From: an uncultured Gammaproteobacteria bacterium
GTDB taxonomy: Bacteria > Pseudomonadota > Gammaproteobacteria > PS1 > Pseudothioglobaceae
Reading direction: 5' to 3'
Assembly: GCA_902556205.1 (NCBI GenBank)
Contig: CACDVH010000001.1
Location: 124,001-188,000, forward strand
Length of the DNA stretch: 64,000 nucleotides
Within the stretch, counting starts at the first letter, position 1. Every line of letters begins with the position of its first letter. Positions 43,440 to 52,578 of this stretch are shown piece by piece. Under the pieces are notes generated by a model. It did not search any database, was not told where the DNA came from, and saw only the letters and a program-made list of their open reading frames with translations. Made by a program: the position numbers and the translations under genes.

Positions 43440-45050
43440 ATGGAAAAGTTTGATTATATCGTTATCGGTGCAGGTTCTGCAGGATGCGTATTAGCCAATC
43501 GTCTGAGTGAGAACCCTGAAAATACTGTTTGCCTTGTTGAGGGCGGCGGAAGTGATAAAAGTCCGTGGGTTAAAATTCCTGCGGGTCTATATTTCGCTTA
43601 TGACCATAAGAAGCTAGATTATGCTTATAAGGGCGTCCCCCAAAAGAACTTAAAAAACCGAGTCATAACTGTCAATCGAGGAAAGTGTCTTGGTGGATCA
43701 AGTTCAATTAATGGAATGATATATATCCGAGGCAACAAGCATGATTATGATAATTGGGAAAAATTAGGCTGCAAGGGCTGGTCATATAATGATGTTTTGC
43801 CTATCTTTAAATCTCTTGAAAAAGATCAAACAGGAGGAGATTCAAAGTACCATTCCAAGGATGGAGAATGGCCAGTTGTCAAACCTCAAGAGGTTAATAA
43901 AACTGCAAAACGCTTTATTAATGCTGGGAGTCATATAGGTCTTCCTCAGAACTCTGACTTTAATGATGCCTCTCAATTGGGTCTGGGTATTTACAAGGTA
44001 AATCAAGATAAAGGAACTCGGGTTAATTCTTACAGGGCCTTTATTGAGCCTATTATTTCTAGGCCCAACCTAACTATATTAACCCATGCTCGAGTTCAAT
44101 CCATTGAAATTGATGGCGATACTGCCAAATCCATAAAACTTCAAGTTAACGGTGTTGATAAAGAATTGTATTGCAATAAAGAGGTGGTGCTATCTGCTGG
44201 CGCAATTGAATCGCCAAGAATACTTATGTCCTCAGGAGTGGGGAATAAGGAGGAGCTTGAAAAGGAAGGGGTTCCCTGTCAACATAATGTTCCAGGGGTT
44301 GGGGAAAACTTTCAGGACCATCTTGATACGATGGTTACAGTTCGCTCAAATAAAGCGGAGTCAATCGGAGTGTCTTGGAAATCACTCATACCTCAAGTAC
44401 TTACCTCACCGTTTAACTATTTATTTAGAAGGATGGGCTGGTGGACGAGTAATTTTGTTGAGGCTGGGGGTTTTGCAGCTACCAAACTAGGAGCACCTGA
44501 ATATCCAGATGTTCAGTTTCACTTTACGCCTATATATCGCAGCCATCGAGGAAGAAAATTTGAGTTCGGTCATGGTTATTCATTGTTTACTTGTTTATTG
44601 AGGCCTCATAGTAAGGGTTCAGTTAAGTTAAAGAGTGATGGTGACAACTATCAAGTCCTGATTGATCACAACTTTTTATCTGACTCCAGAGATGAGGCAA
44701 ACATTGTTGAGGCCATCAAAAAAGCGAGAGAAGTTTTGGCATCAAAAGAGTTTGACGAAGTTCGAGGAGAGGAGATAGCTCCGGGGAAATCAATTCAATC
44801 AGACGAAGATCTATTAGAGTATATCCGCCGGACATCGCTTACAGTCTACCATCCAGTTGGCACCTGTAAGATGGGCACCGATGATTTAGCAGTCGTCTCA
44901 CCAAGTGATTTAAAAGTAAAGGGTATGAGTAACCTTAGAGTGATTGATGCCTCAATTATGCCAAGCATTGTGAGTGGAAATACTTCTGCTCCAACGATGA
45001 TGATTGCTGAGAGAGGTGCTAGAATGATATTAAATGGGATAGGAATATGA
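43440..45050 (+). CDS. GMC-family oxidoreductase (choline dehydrogenase-like)
   Basis: DYIVIGAGSAGCVLANRLSENP, RGKCLGGSSSINGMIYIRG, YHPVGTCKMG. Confidence 0.92.
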   Translation: MEKFDYIVIGAGSAGCVLANRLSENPENTVCLVEGGGSDKSPWVKIPAGLYFAYDHKKLDYAYKGVPQKNLKNRVITVNRGKCLGGSSSINGMIYIRGNKHDYDNWEKLGCKGWSYNDVLPIFKSLEKDQTGGDSKYHSKDGEWPVVKPQEVNKTAKRFINAGSHIGLPQNSDFNDASQLGLGIYKVNQDKGTRVNSYRAFIEPIISRPNLTILTHARVQSIEIDGDTAKSIKLQVNGVDKELYCNKEVVLSAGAIESPRILMSSGVGNKEELEKEGVPCQHNVPGVGENFQDHLDTMVTVRSNKAESIGVSWKSLIPQVLTSPFNYLFRRMGWWTSNFVEAGGFAATKLGAPEYPDVQFHFTPIYRSHRGRKFEFGHGYSLFTCLLRPHSKGSVKLKSDGDNYQVLIDHNFLSDSRDEANIVEAIKKAREVLASKEFDEVRGEEIAPGKSIQSDEDLLEYIRRTSLTVYHPVGTCKMGTDDLAVVSPSDLKVKGMSNLRVIDASIMPSIVSGNTSAPTMMIAERGARMILNGIGI

Positions 45051-46060
45051 ATCAGAATTTTCAAAAAGAAAAAAACTTAGTTTTAGATTATTACAAAGCC
45101 TTGGATAAGGCTGAGGGTGATGAAATTTCAAAAGTCTTAAGTAGCCATATTAGTAAAGACTATATTTGGAGAGGGTTTCACCCTTTTAATGAACAATCTG
45201 ATGCAGAAGAATTATCTAAAGTCTTCTGGCAGCCATTTCGCAATGCCTTTAAAAATATGCAAAGAAGGATGGATATTTTTATAGCTGGTAAAAACCAGAT
45301 AGATGGTTTTGAATCCGTTTGGGTTGTCTCCATGGGTCACTTGATGGGCTTATTTGATAATGAGTGGCTTGGAATTCAGCCATCAAGAAAAATGGCTTTT
45401 CTGCGTTACTGTGAATTTAATAAAGTTCAAGATGGAAAGATTACTGAAACAGCCATGTTTTTTGATATTCCTCATGTGATGATTCAAGTTGGTTTAACTC
45501 CTTTCCCGCCTCAAACAGGAGCACATCTTGTTCAGTCAGGACCAATGACTCACGAAGGTTTACTTTTTGATGAGCAGGATGCCGCTGAGGGAGAAAAAAC
45601 TCTTGCTTCAATAAATTTCATGGTTGAGGATATGAGAGATTGGAAGCATACTAATGAATTACCTCTAGTTGATGAGTTAAGAAGAAGCTGGAAAGAAGAT
45701 ATGATCTGGTGGGGGCCTGCTGGAATTGGAGCAACCTACACCATTGAAAGATATGCCGAGCAGCATTCAGGACCATTTAGAGCTTCTTTTAAAGATCGGA
45801 TATCTAATGGACATCTTTGTAAATTAGCTGAAGGCCATTTTGGTGGTTTTTTTGGATGGCCTAATCTTACACTCACTCCAACAGGGGGCTTTATGGGTAT
45901 GCCTGCAACTGGAAAGCCAGGCGATATGAGAGTCATAGATATGTACAGGAGGGAAGGAGACATGCTCGCTGAAAATTGGATCTTTATTGATCTGTTGCAT
46001 TTTTGGAAACAACAGGGCGTTGATATTTTAGAAAGGATGGCTCAAAATCCAAGAAATTAA
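45047..46060 (+). CDS. Double SnoaL/NTF2-like domain protein
   Basis: WWGPAGIGATYTIERYAEQHSGPFRASF; YRREGDMLAENWIFIDLLHFWKQQGVD. Confidence 0.65.
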   Translation: MNQNFQKEKNLVLDYYKALDKAEGDEISKVLSSHISKDYIWRGFHPFNEQSDAEELSKVFWQPFRNAFKNMQRRMDIFIAGKNQIDGFESVWVVSMGHLMGLFDNEWLGIQPSRKMAFLRYCEFNKVQDGKITETAMFFDIPHVMIQVGLTPFPPQTGAHLVQSGPMTHEGLLFDEQDAAEGEKTLASINFMVEDMRDWKHTNELPLVDELRRSWKEDMIWWGPAGIGATYTIERYAEQHSGPFRASFKDRISNGHLCKLAEGHFGGFFGWPNLTLTPTGGFMGMPATGKPGDMRVIDMYRREGDMLAENWIFIDLLHFWKQQGVDILERMAQNPRN

Positions 46061-46122
46061 TTTTTTCTTGTGTTGACATGTAAATTCATTTAACATCCAA
46101 ATTCTATACATCATTAGGTTGA

Positions 46123-47649
46123 GTGCTAGTGAGAAGAGGTAGAAGTAAAAACGTTAGAGAAGTTACAAACTTTCAGCAGGCTCCTTACGGTCAAAAAAAG
46201 AACCCCTTTCAGCCGATGTCAATCTTTTCAGAAGATGAGATTGAGTTAATTCATCAGGCTTCATTAAAAGTTTTGTGCGACACAGGTATGGATATTCAGT
46301 CGCCGCGCGCTGTTGAAATTCTCAAGAGAGAAGGCGCAATGATTGGAAGTGATGGAAGACGAGTTCGATTTGATCCAGACTTCGTGATGGAGAAAATTTC
46401 CACTACTCCACGTGAATTTACTCTTCATGGTAGATATAAAGAGAGGCATGTTCATGTTGGAGGTCAATCCTTTATCAACACCATGGTCTCGAGCGCCCCA
46501 AATGTATCAGATCTTGATAGAGGACGAATCTTAGGTAACTTTGAGGATTATTCAAACCTAATCAAGCTTGGTGAAATCTTGAATACTGTGCATGCTCTAG
46601 GCGGTTATCCAGTTGAGCCCTGTGACTTGGATGTTCGCGAGCGCCATTTACATGCGGTATCAGCTGCCGCTCGATTATCGACAAAACCTCTATTTGGTTA
46701 TGCTATTGGCAGTGAGAGAATGCTAGATGCCATTGAAATAGTTCGAATTTCAAGAGGGATTGATAAAGAAACGCTTTTAAAAGAGCCTTCAATTACAACA
46801 GTCGTCAATGCGAACTCTCCCTTAGTCTATGACAAGGCATTACTGGAGGGAGCTATAGAAATGGCTGAGCATAATCAGCCAGTAATCTATACCCCATTCA
46901 CTTTGGCCGGCGCTATGGCGCCTATTACTGTTGCAGGCGCTCTTGTTCAGCAGAATGCAGAGTCACTTGCTGGACTTACTTTTCATCAATGCGTAAATCC
47001 AGGGGCTCCGGCAATTTATGGAAGCTTTACATCTAATGTTGACATGAAATCAGGCTCCCCTGCCTTTGGGACGCCAGAATATACACAGGCCACAATTGCA
47101 AGTGGACAGCTTGCAAGAAAATATAAAATCCCTCTTCGCGCCTCTAATGCAAATGCCTCGAATGCTCCTGATGAGCAGTCCGTTTATGAATCTCAGATGT
47201 CATTATGGGCCTGTCTTTTAGGGCAAGTCAATTTTATCCTTCACGGACATGGTTGGATTGAGGGTGGGCTCTGCGCTTCATATGAGAAGGTCATTTTGGA
47301 TGCAGAGATGAGTCAAATGATGGAGGCTTTTTTAACTCCTTCTCCTGTCAATAAAGACACGCTTGGTGTTGAGGCAATTGCGGAAGTGGGTCCTGCCGCT
47401 CATTTTTTTGCAGCTCAGCAAACATTGGATCGATATGAAACAGAACACTATAACCCTCTATTGTCTGATTGGAGAAATTTTGAGTCATGGAGAGATGCAG
47501 GCTCTGAGACTGCTTCTCAGCGCGCCAATAAAATATGGAAGCAGCTCTTGGCTGATTACAAAGAACCTAAACTTGCATCTGAGGTTGAAGAGGAACTCTC
47601 AAGTTTTGTAGATAAAAGAGTATCAGAAGGCGGCGCACCACCTTTATAA
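46123..47649 (+). CDS. MttB-family (non-pyrrolysine) methyltransferase homologue, second copy
   Basis: Clear paralogue of 25612 gene: INVNSPLVYDK/VNANSPLVYDK, GGAMSPVTM/AGAMAPITV; GTG start. Confidence 0.85.
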   Translation: MLVRRGRSKNVREVTNFQQAPYGQKKNPFQPMSIFSEDEIELIHQASLKVLCDTGMDIQSPRAVEILKREGAMIGSDGRRVRFDPDFVMEKISTTPREFTLHGRYKERHVHVGGQSFINTMVSSAPNVSDLDRGRILGNFEDYSNLIKLGEILNTVHALGGYPVEPCDLDVRERHLHAVSAAARLSTKPLFGYAIGSERMLDAIEIVRISRGIDKETLLKEPSITTVVNANSPLVYDKALLEGAIEMAEHNQPVIYTPFTLAGAMAPITVAGALVQQNAESLAGLTFHQCVNPGAPAIYGSFTSNVDMKSGSPAFGTPEYTQATIASGQLARKYKIPLRASNANASNAPDEQSVYESQMSLWACLLGQVNFILHGHGWIEGGLCASYEKVILDAEMSQMMEAFLTPSPVNKDTLGVEAIAEVGPAAHFFAAQQTLDRYETEHYNPLLSDWRNFESWRDAGSETASQRANKIWKQLLADYKEPKLASEVEEELSSFVDKRVSEGGAPPL

Positions 47650-47743
47650 GGAGCTAAATTTTTTCAATATTTTTGACTAAATTTTTTAACTTGAGTTTAA
47701 TTCTTTTTTGAATTAACATTTTAATTTTATTAATGGGTTCATT

Positions 47744-50158
47744 ATGAAAGATCAGGCAAGAGTGGTTGTAATTGGAGGCGGCGTTGTTGGCTGCTCAATC
47801 CTTTTTCACCTTGCAAAAATGGGATGGAAGGATGTCATTCTTTTAGAACGAGATGAGCTAACTTCGGGTTCAAGTTGGCACGCTGCTGGCTCGTTTCATA
47901 CAGTCAGTTCTGATCCTAATGTTTCTAAACTCCAAGACTATACAATTAATCTATATAAAGAAATTGAAGAGACCTCTGGTCATTCAATTAGTATGCATAC
48001 GACGGGAGGATACTACTTAGCCTCAAATCAAAATTGGCATGACTACCTTAAACGAGAGCGATCAAACGCTAGATCATTGGGTTTAAATCAGGAGTTTGTC
48101 TCTCTTGATGAGGTTGTAGAAAAGCATCCATTAATTGATCCTGATCATTATGTTGCTGCCCTTTGGGATCCATCTGATGGTGACATTGATCCTTCAGGAG
48201 TTGTCTATGCTTATGCCAAATCAGCTAGAGTTCATGGCGCAGAGTTTTATACGCATACACCAGTTATAGAAACCAACCAAAGGGCAGATGGTTCATGGGA
48301 TGTTGTGACCGAAAAGGGCAATATCCATGCAGAGCATATTGTAAATGCTGGCGGTCTTTGGGCTCGTGAGCTGGGCCGCATGTCTGGAATACATTTGCCA
48401 GTGGTGCCAATGGAGCATCACTACTTAATTACTGAAGAGATTGACCAAATTGCTAACTTAAAGGATGGCCAAAGACTGCCAAGTTGCATTGACTTCGAGG
48501 CCAATATTTATACCCGTCAAGAGAGCACTGGCATGTTGCTGGGAACTTATGAACCTCGATCAACCCCATGGTCTTTGGATGGAACGCCACAAACCTTTGG
48601 ACATGATCTACTAGAGCCAGACTTGGACCGAATTGCCGATCGATTGGAGCTTGCATTTGAGAGAATCCCGGCATTAGGAACAGCTGGCATTAAGAATATT
48701 ATAAATGGCCCATTTGTTTTCTCACCTGATGGAAATCCGATGATTGGTCCTGTTCCTGGTATGAAAAACTACTGGACAGCTGTTGGCGTCATGGCAGGAT
48801 TCTGCCAAGCAGGTGGCGTTGGTAAAACATTAGCCGAATGGATTATTGAGGGTGAGCCGTCAGTTGATGTTTGGGCTATGGATATTGCGCGATTTGGAGA
48901 TTTTGCAACGCCTGAATGGGGCGTAATCAAGTCTTCTGAAAATTATGAGCGCCGCTTTGTGATGACTTTCCCTAACGAAACCTTGCCTAAAGGAAGGCTT
49001 CAAAAAACTACTTCAATCTATGATCGCTTGACTCAAAAAGGTGCAGTATGGCAGGATACTTTTGGACTTGAAAATGCTCTTTGGTTTGCTAACTCTCCTG
49101 AGGATGCTTATGAAGAGCCAACCTTTCAAAGGTCAAGATCTCATGATTATGTGGCTAAGGAAGTTGAAGCGGTTAGAGCCTCTGTTGGAGCAAGTGAAGT
49201 AGCGAACTTTGCTAACCATAAGTTTACGGGTAAGGGTGCTAAAGCGTTTTTGAATAAGGTATTAGCGGGTCGAATTCCAGGCCCTGGAAGAGTAAATCTG
49301 ACACCTATGCTTTTGGAGAGTGGAAAGCTGAATGGCGACCTCACAGTCGCCTGTATTGATGAAGAAACCTATTATTTGTTTGGCTCAAGCGTCGCCCAAA
49401 ATATGCATCTTCGCTGGTTTGAGAAGCATCTCGAGGGGGTCCAAGATGTTGTTTATAAAAATATGACAGATGACTTTCATGGCATTGCAATATCGGGTCC
49501 AAACTCTCAAGAATTGTTATCAAGGCTTACTCGAGAAGATGTGCGCTCTGAAGCATTTAAATTTAGAGATATCAGGGATACATTTATTGGGGGAGTGCCA
49601 TCACTCTGCGTAAGAATTTCATTTACAGGGGAGCTTGGCTATGAGATCTATGTGGCCCCTCAGTACCAACTGAAACTCTTTGAGGCTATAGAAGATGCTG
49701 GAGCGGACCTGGATCTCAAGTGGTTTGGCGGAAGAGCGTTGATGTCTATGAGGCTTGAGAAGAGTTGGGGCGCATGGACCATGGACTTTAGGCCAGACTT
49801 TACAATAATGGAGTCAGGGCTTGATTTTTTTGTGGACTGGGACAAGGACTTTATAGGCAAAAAAGCAGCCTTAACTGAGAAAAAGAATGGACCAAGCAAA
49901 AAGCTTTCAGTAATTCAAATTCATACTGATACCGATGTCAGTGGTGACGAAGCTGTAATGCATAATGGTGAGTGTGTCTCTTATATAACTTCAGGGGGCT
50001 ATGGACATTCGGTTAAAAAATCTCTTGCCATGACCTATCTTCCAGTTGAATTAATTGAGTCCAATGCAAAACTTGAAGTCGAGATATTGGGAGAGTTAAG
50101 AGAGGCATCTATTGTTATGGAGCCCCTTTATGATCCGTCTGGATCTAAAATGAGGTGA
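47744..50158 (+). CDS. FAD-dependent oxidoreductase with GcvT-like C-terminus (dimethylglycine/sarcosine dehydrogenase family)
   Basis: VVVIGGGVVGCSILFHLAKMGWKDVILLERDELTSGSSWHAAG; C-terminal SFTGELGYEIYVAP, FIGKKAAL. Confidence 0.9.
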   Translation: MKDQARVVVIGGGVVGCSILFHLAKMGWKDVILLERDELTSGSSWHAAGSFHTVSSDPNVSKLQDYTINLYKEIEETSGHSISMHTTGGYYLASNQNWHDYLKRERSNARSLGLNQEFVSLDEVVEKHPLIDPDHYVAALWDPSDGDIDPSGVVYAYAKSARVHGAEFYTHTPVIETNQRADGSWDVVTEKGNIHAEHIVNAGGLWARELGRMSGIHLPVVPMEHHYLITEEIDQIANLKDGQRLPSCIDFEANIYTRQESTGMLLGTYEPRSTPWSLDGTPQTFGHDLLEPDLDRIADRLELAFERIPALGTAGIKNIINGPFVFSPDGNPMIGPVPGMKNYWTAVGVMAGFCQAGGVGKTLAEWIIEGEPSVDVWAMDIARFGDFATPEWGVIKSSENYERRFVMTFPNETLPKGRLQKTTSIYDRLTQKGAVWQDTFGLENALWFANSPEDAYEEPTFQRSRSHDYVAKEVEAVRASVGASEVANFANHKFTGKGAKAFLNKVLAGRIPGPGRVNLTPMLLESGKLNGDLTVACIDEETYYLFGSSVAQNMHLRWFEKHLEGVQDVVYKNMTDDFHGIAISGPNSQELLSRLTREDVRSEAFKFRDIRDTFIGGVPSLCVRISFTGELGYEIYVAPQYQLKLFEAIEDAGADLDLKWFGGRALMSMRLEKSWGAWTMDFRPDFTIMESGLDFFVDWDKDFIGKKAALTEKKNGPSKKLSVIQIHTDTDVSGDEAVMHNGECVSYITSGGYGHSVKKSLAMTYLPVELIESNAKLEVEILGELREASIVMEPLYDPSGSKMR

Positions 50159-50175
50159 CGATTGAGGATTATTAA

Positions 50176-51492
50176 ATGAGTTTTACAGCAGCTAAAAGAC
50201 ATCATTCAAAAATAGGCTCTCAGCTAAGAGGTGAAGAGGATATTTACAGTCTGAATAAACATGCACTCGGCCCAGGAGAGCTTGCTGAGTCTGAATGGCT
50301 TAAGGCTGGTTTAGCCAATCCAGATATGACCAAAATTAGGGAGTATCGTCTCAAAAGAGTTCGAGAAAAACTTGTTGAATTTGACTGTGCCGGCATTCTT
50401 CTCTATGACCCATTAAATATTCGCTATGCAACGGACAGCACCAATATGTCTTTGTGGACATCCCATAACGCTGCTCGTTACGCGCTTGTGATGACTGAAG
50501 GCCCTGTCATTATTTTTGAGTTTGATGCCCATGAATTTCTTTCAAATCACAACCCCTTAATTACTGAAGTCAGACATGCCGTCACCTATTTATACTTTAC
50601 TGCAGGTGACAAGAGTAAAGAGAGGTCCAAGATATGGGCATCTGAAATTGTTGATATAGTCAAGGAGCATGGCAAAGGAAATAAAAGATTGGCTCTCGAT
50701 CACTGCGCACCTGAGGGAATTCATGAGCTCCAGTCAAATGGCCTAGAACTTGCAAATGGTGAAGAGGTGATGGAACTCGCTAGGCTCATTAAATCAGAAG
50801 ATGAGATGATGGCTATGCGGCGCTCAATCTTTTCGTGTGAAAAGTCTATGGAGCTTATGCGCCATCATTTTAAGCCAGGAATAACTGAACAAGAGCTTTG
50901 GGGTTACTTTCAAATGGAGGCTGTTTCCAGGGGAGCAGAGTGGATTGAGACGAGATTGCTAGCCTCGGGCCCAAGAGCAAATCCATGGTATCAGGAGTGC
51001 TCATCTCGACCTATATTAAGTGGTGAGTTAATGGGCTTTGATACTGACCTAGTTGGATCTTACGGCTACTGTACTGACATGTCTCGGACATGGCTGTGTG
51101 GCGATGAGAAGCCTACGAATGAGCAAAGAGAAATCTATACCATGGGCTATGAGCAAATTCAAAATAATATTGAGTTGTTAAAACCGGGAACAACTTTTAA
51201 AGAGTTAACACTTAACTCTAAAGAGTACTCAAAGGATGAGTTTCGCCATTACTCGGTCCTTTTTCATGGCGTAGGTTTGTGTGATGAGTTCCCTGCAATA
51301 CCATTTAGCTGGGAGTTAAATGAGAACAGTTTTGATGGGGTTCTTCAGCCCGGGATGGTGATGTGTGTCGAGACTTATGTTGGAAGATACAGTGGAGGTC
51401 CTGGTGTGAAACTTGAAGAGCAGGTGTTAATCACTGAAAGTGGCTATGAACTATTAACAAGTTATCCATTTGAAAAAGATTTGTTAAGCTAA
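50176..51492 (+). CDS. dddP: M24-fold enzyme, DddP-like DMSP lyase candidate
   Basis: DPLNIRYATDSTNMSLWTSHN, EWIETRLLASGPRANPWYQECSSRP, GFDTDLVGSYGYCTDMSRTW, HGVGLCDEFP, CVETYV, KLEEQVLI resemble recalled DddP sequence and metal-ligand motifs. Confidence 0.75.
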   Translation: MSFTAAKRHHSKIGSQLRGEEDIYSLNKHALGPGELAESEWLKAGLANPDMTKIREYRLKRVREKLVEFDCAGILLYDPLNIRYATDSTNMSLWTSHNAARYALVMTEGPVIIFEFDAHEFLSNHNPLITEVRHAVTYLYFTAGDKSKERSKIWASEIVDIVKEHGKGNKRLALDHCAPEGIHELQSNGLELANGEEVMELARLIKSEDEMMAMRRSIFSCEKSMELMRHHFKPGITEQELWGYFQMEAVSRGAEWIETRLLASGPRANPWYQECSSRPILSGELMGFDTDLVGSYGYCTDMSRTWLCGDEKPTNEQREIYTMGYEQIQNNIELLKPGTTFKELTLNSKEYSKDEFRHYSVLFHGVGLCDEFPAIPFSWELNENSFDGVLQPGMVMCVETYVGRYSGGPGVKLEEQVLITESGYELLTSYPFEKDLLS

Positions 51493-51524
51493 ACTTTAAG
51501 AGATTAATTTCGACTCAAGAACAC

Positions 51525-52574
51525 ATGAAAATAACCAAAGAATTAATTTCTAGTAGAGATAATCAGACTATTTATCTTGTTAGTATTAAAAATGACAATA
51601 ATTTCAGTGTTTCATTTTCAAATTTCGGCGGCTATATTCATCAAGTTTTAATTCCTTATGACAATAATCCGGAATTAACTGAGGATGTAATTCTTGGCTA
51701 TGAAGATCCTCTAGGTTGTATAACGGATAGAAGCTTTTTCAATGTAATTACTGGAAGAGTCTGCAATCGAATGAAGGATGCTGAATTTACACTCAACAAT
51801 AAAAAATATAAATTAAATAATAACAATGGAAATAATCATCTTCATGGAGGAAGCACTGGCTTTAATAAGAGGCTTTGGACGATAGATTCAATTGATGAGA
51901 ATAAAGACGAAGTCATCGTATCAATGTCCTATCTATCTTCACATCTAGAAGAAAAATATCCTGGTAATTTATCCTGCACTACTCAATATAAGTTCAATAA
52001 TAAGAACGAATTTTCAATTTGTTATTCAGCAACGACAGATGAAGACACAATTGTCAACATTACTAATCATAACTATTGGAACTTTCATGGTCACAATGAT
52101 TATTATGGAAAAATACTTAATCATAGTGCTCAGATTTATGGGAATAAGGTTTGTGAGGTAGAGTCAGACCTAATACCCAATGGTAATCTCTTAAATGTTG
52201 CTAATACCAAATATGATTTCATAGAAAGTAACCCTATTTCGAAAGAACTCATAGATCAAGGCGGAATTGATATTAACTATGTTGTAAATAACGAAAAAGA
52301 AATGAAGCCAGTGGCAAGAGCCTGGAGTAATCTAACAGGGATGGGGGTTCAGTACTCTAGTGATCAGCCTGGTCTTCAGTTTTATACGGGTGGCAACATG
52401 CATCCGGAGTACCAAGGCAAGAATCAGAGAACTTATGGAAAAAATTATGGTCTATGTATGGAAACTCAATTTTTTCCTGACGCAATCAATCAGGATAACT
52501 TTGAGAGCCCAATTTTAAAAGTGGGCGAAACCTATACTTCAAATACTATAATTAAACTTTCAAATAATTATTAG
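51525..52574 (+). CDS. galM: Aldose 1-epimerase
   Basis: TGRVCNRMKDAEFTLNNKKYKLNNNNGNNHLHGGSTGFNKRLW; NITNHNYWNFHGH. Confidence 0.9.
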   Translation: MKITKELISSRDNQTIYLVSIKNDNNFSVSFSNFGGYIHQVLIPYDNNPELTEDVILGYEDPLGCITDRSFFNVITGRVCNRMKDAEFTLNNKKYKLNNNNGNNHLHGGSTGFNKRLWTIDSIDENKDEVIVSMSYLSSHLEEKYPGNLSCTTQYKFNNKNEFSICYSATTDEDTIVNITNHNYWNFHGHNDYYGKILNHSAQIYGNKVCEVESDLIPNGNLLNVANTKYDFIESNPISKELIDQGGIDINYVVNNEKEMKPVARAWSNLTGMGVQYSSDQPGLQFYTGGNMHPEYQGKNQRTYGKNYGLCMETQFFPDAINQDNFESPILKVGETYTSNTIIKLSNNY

Positions 52575-52578
52575 AAGT

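Noticed and set aside
44152-44490. Plus-strand 112-aa ORF
   Set aside because: Alternate frame inside the GMC oxidoreductase gene.
47697-47716. TTAATTC-TTTTTT-GAATTAA inverted repeat upstream of the DMGDH-like gene
   Set aside because: Only 7-bp AT-rich arms in an AT-rich gap; could easily be chance.
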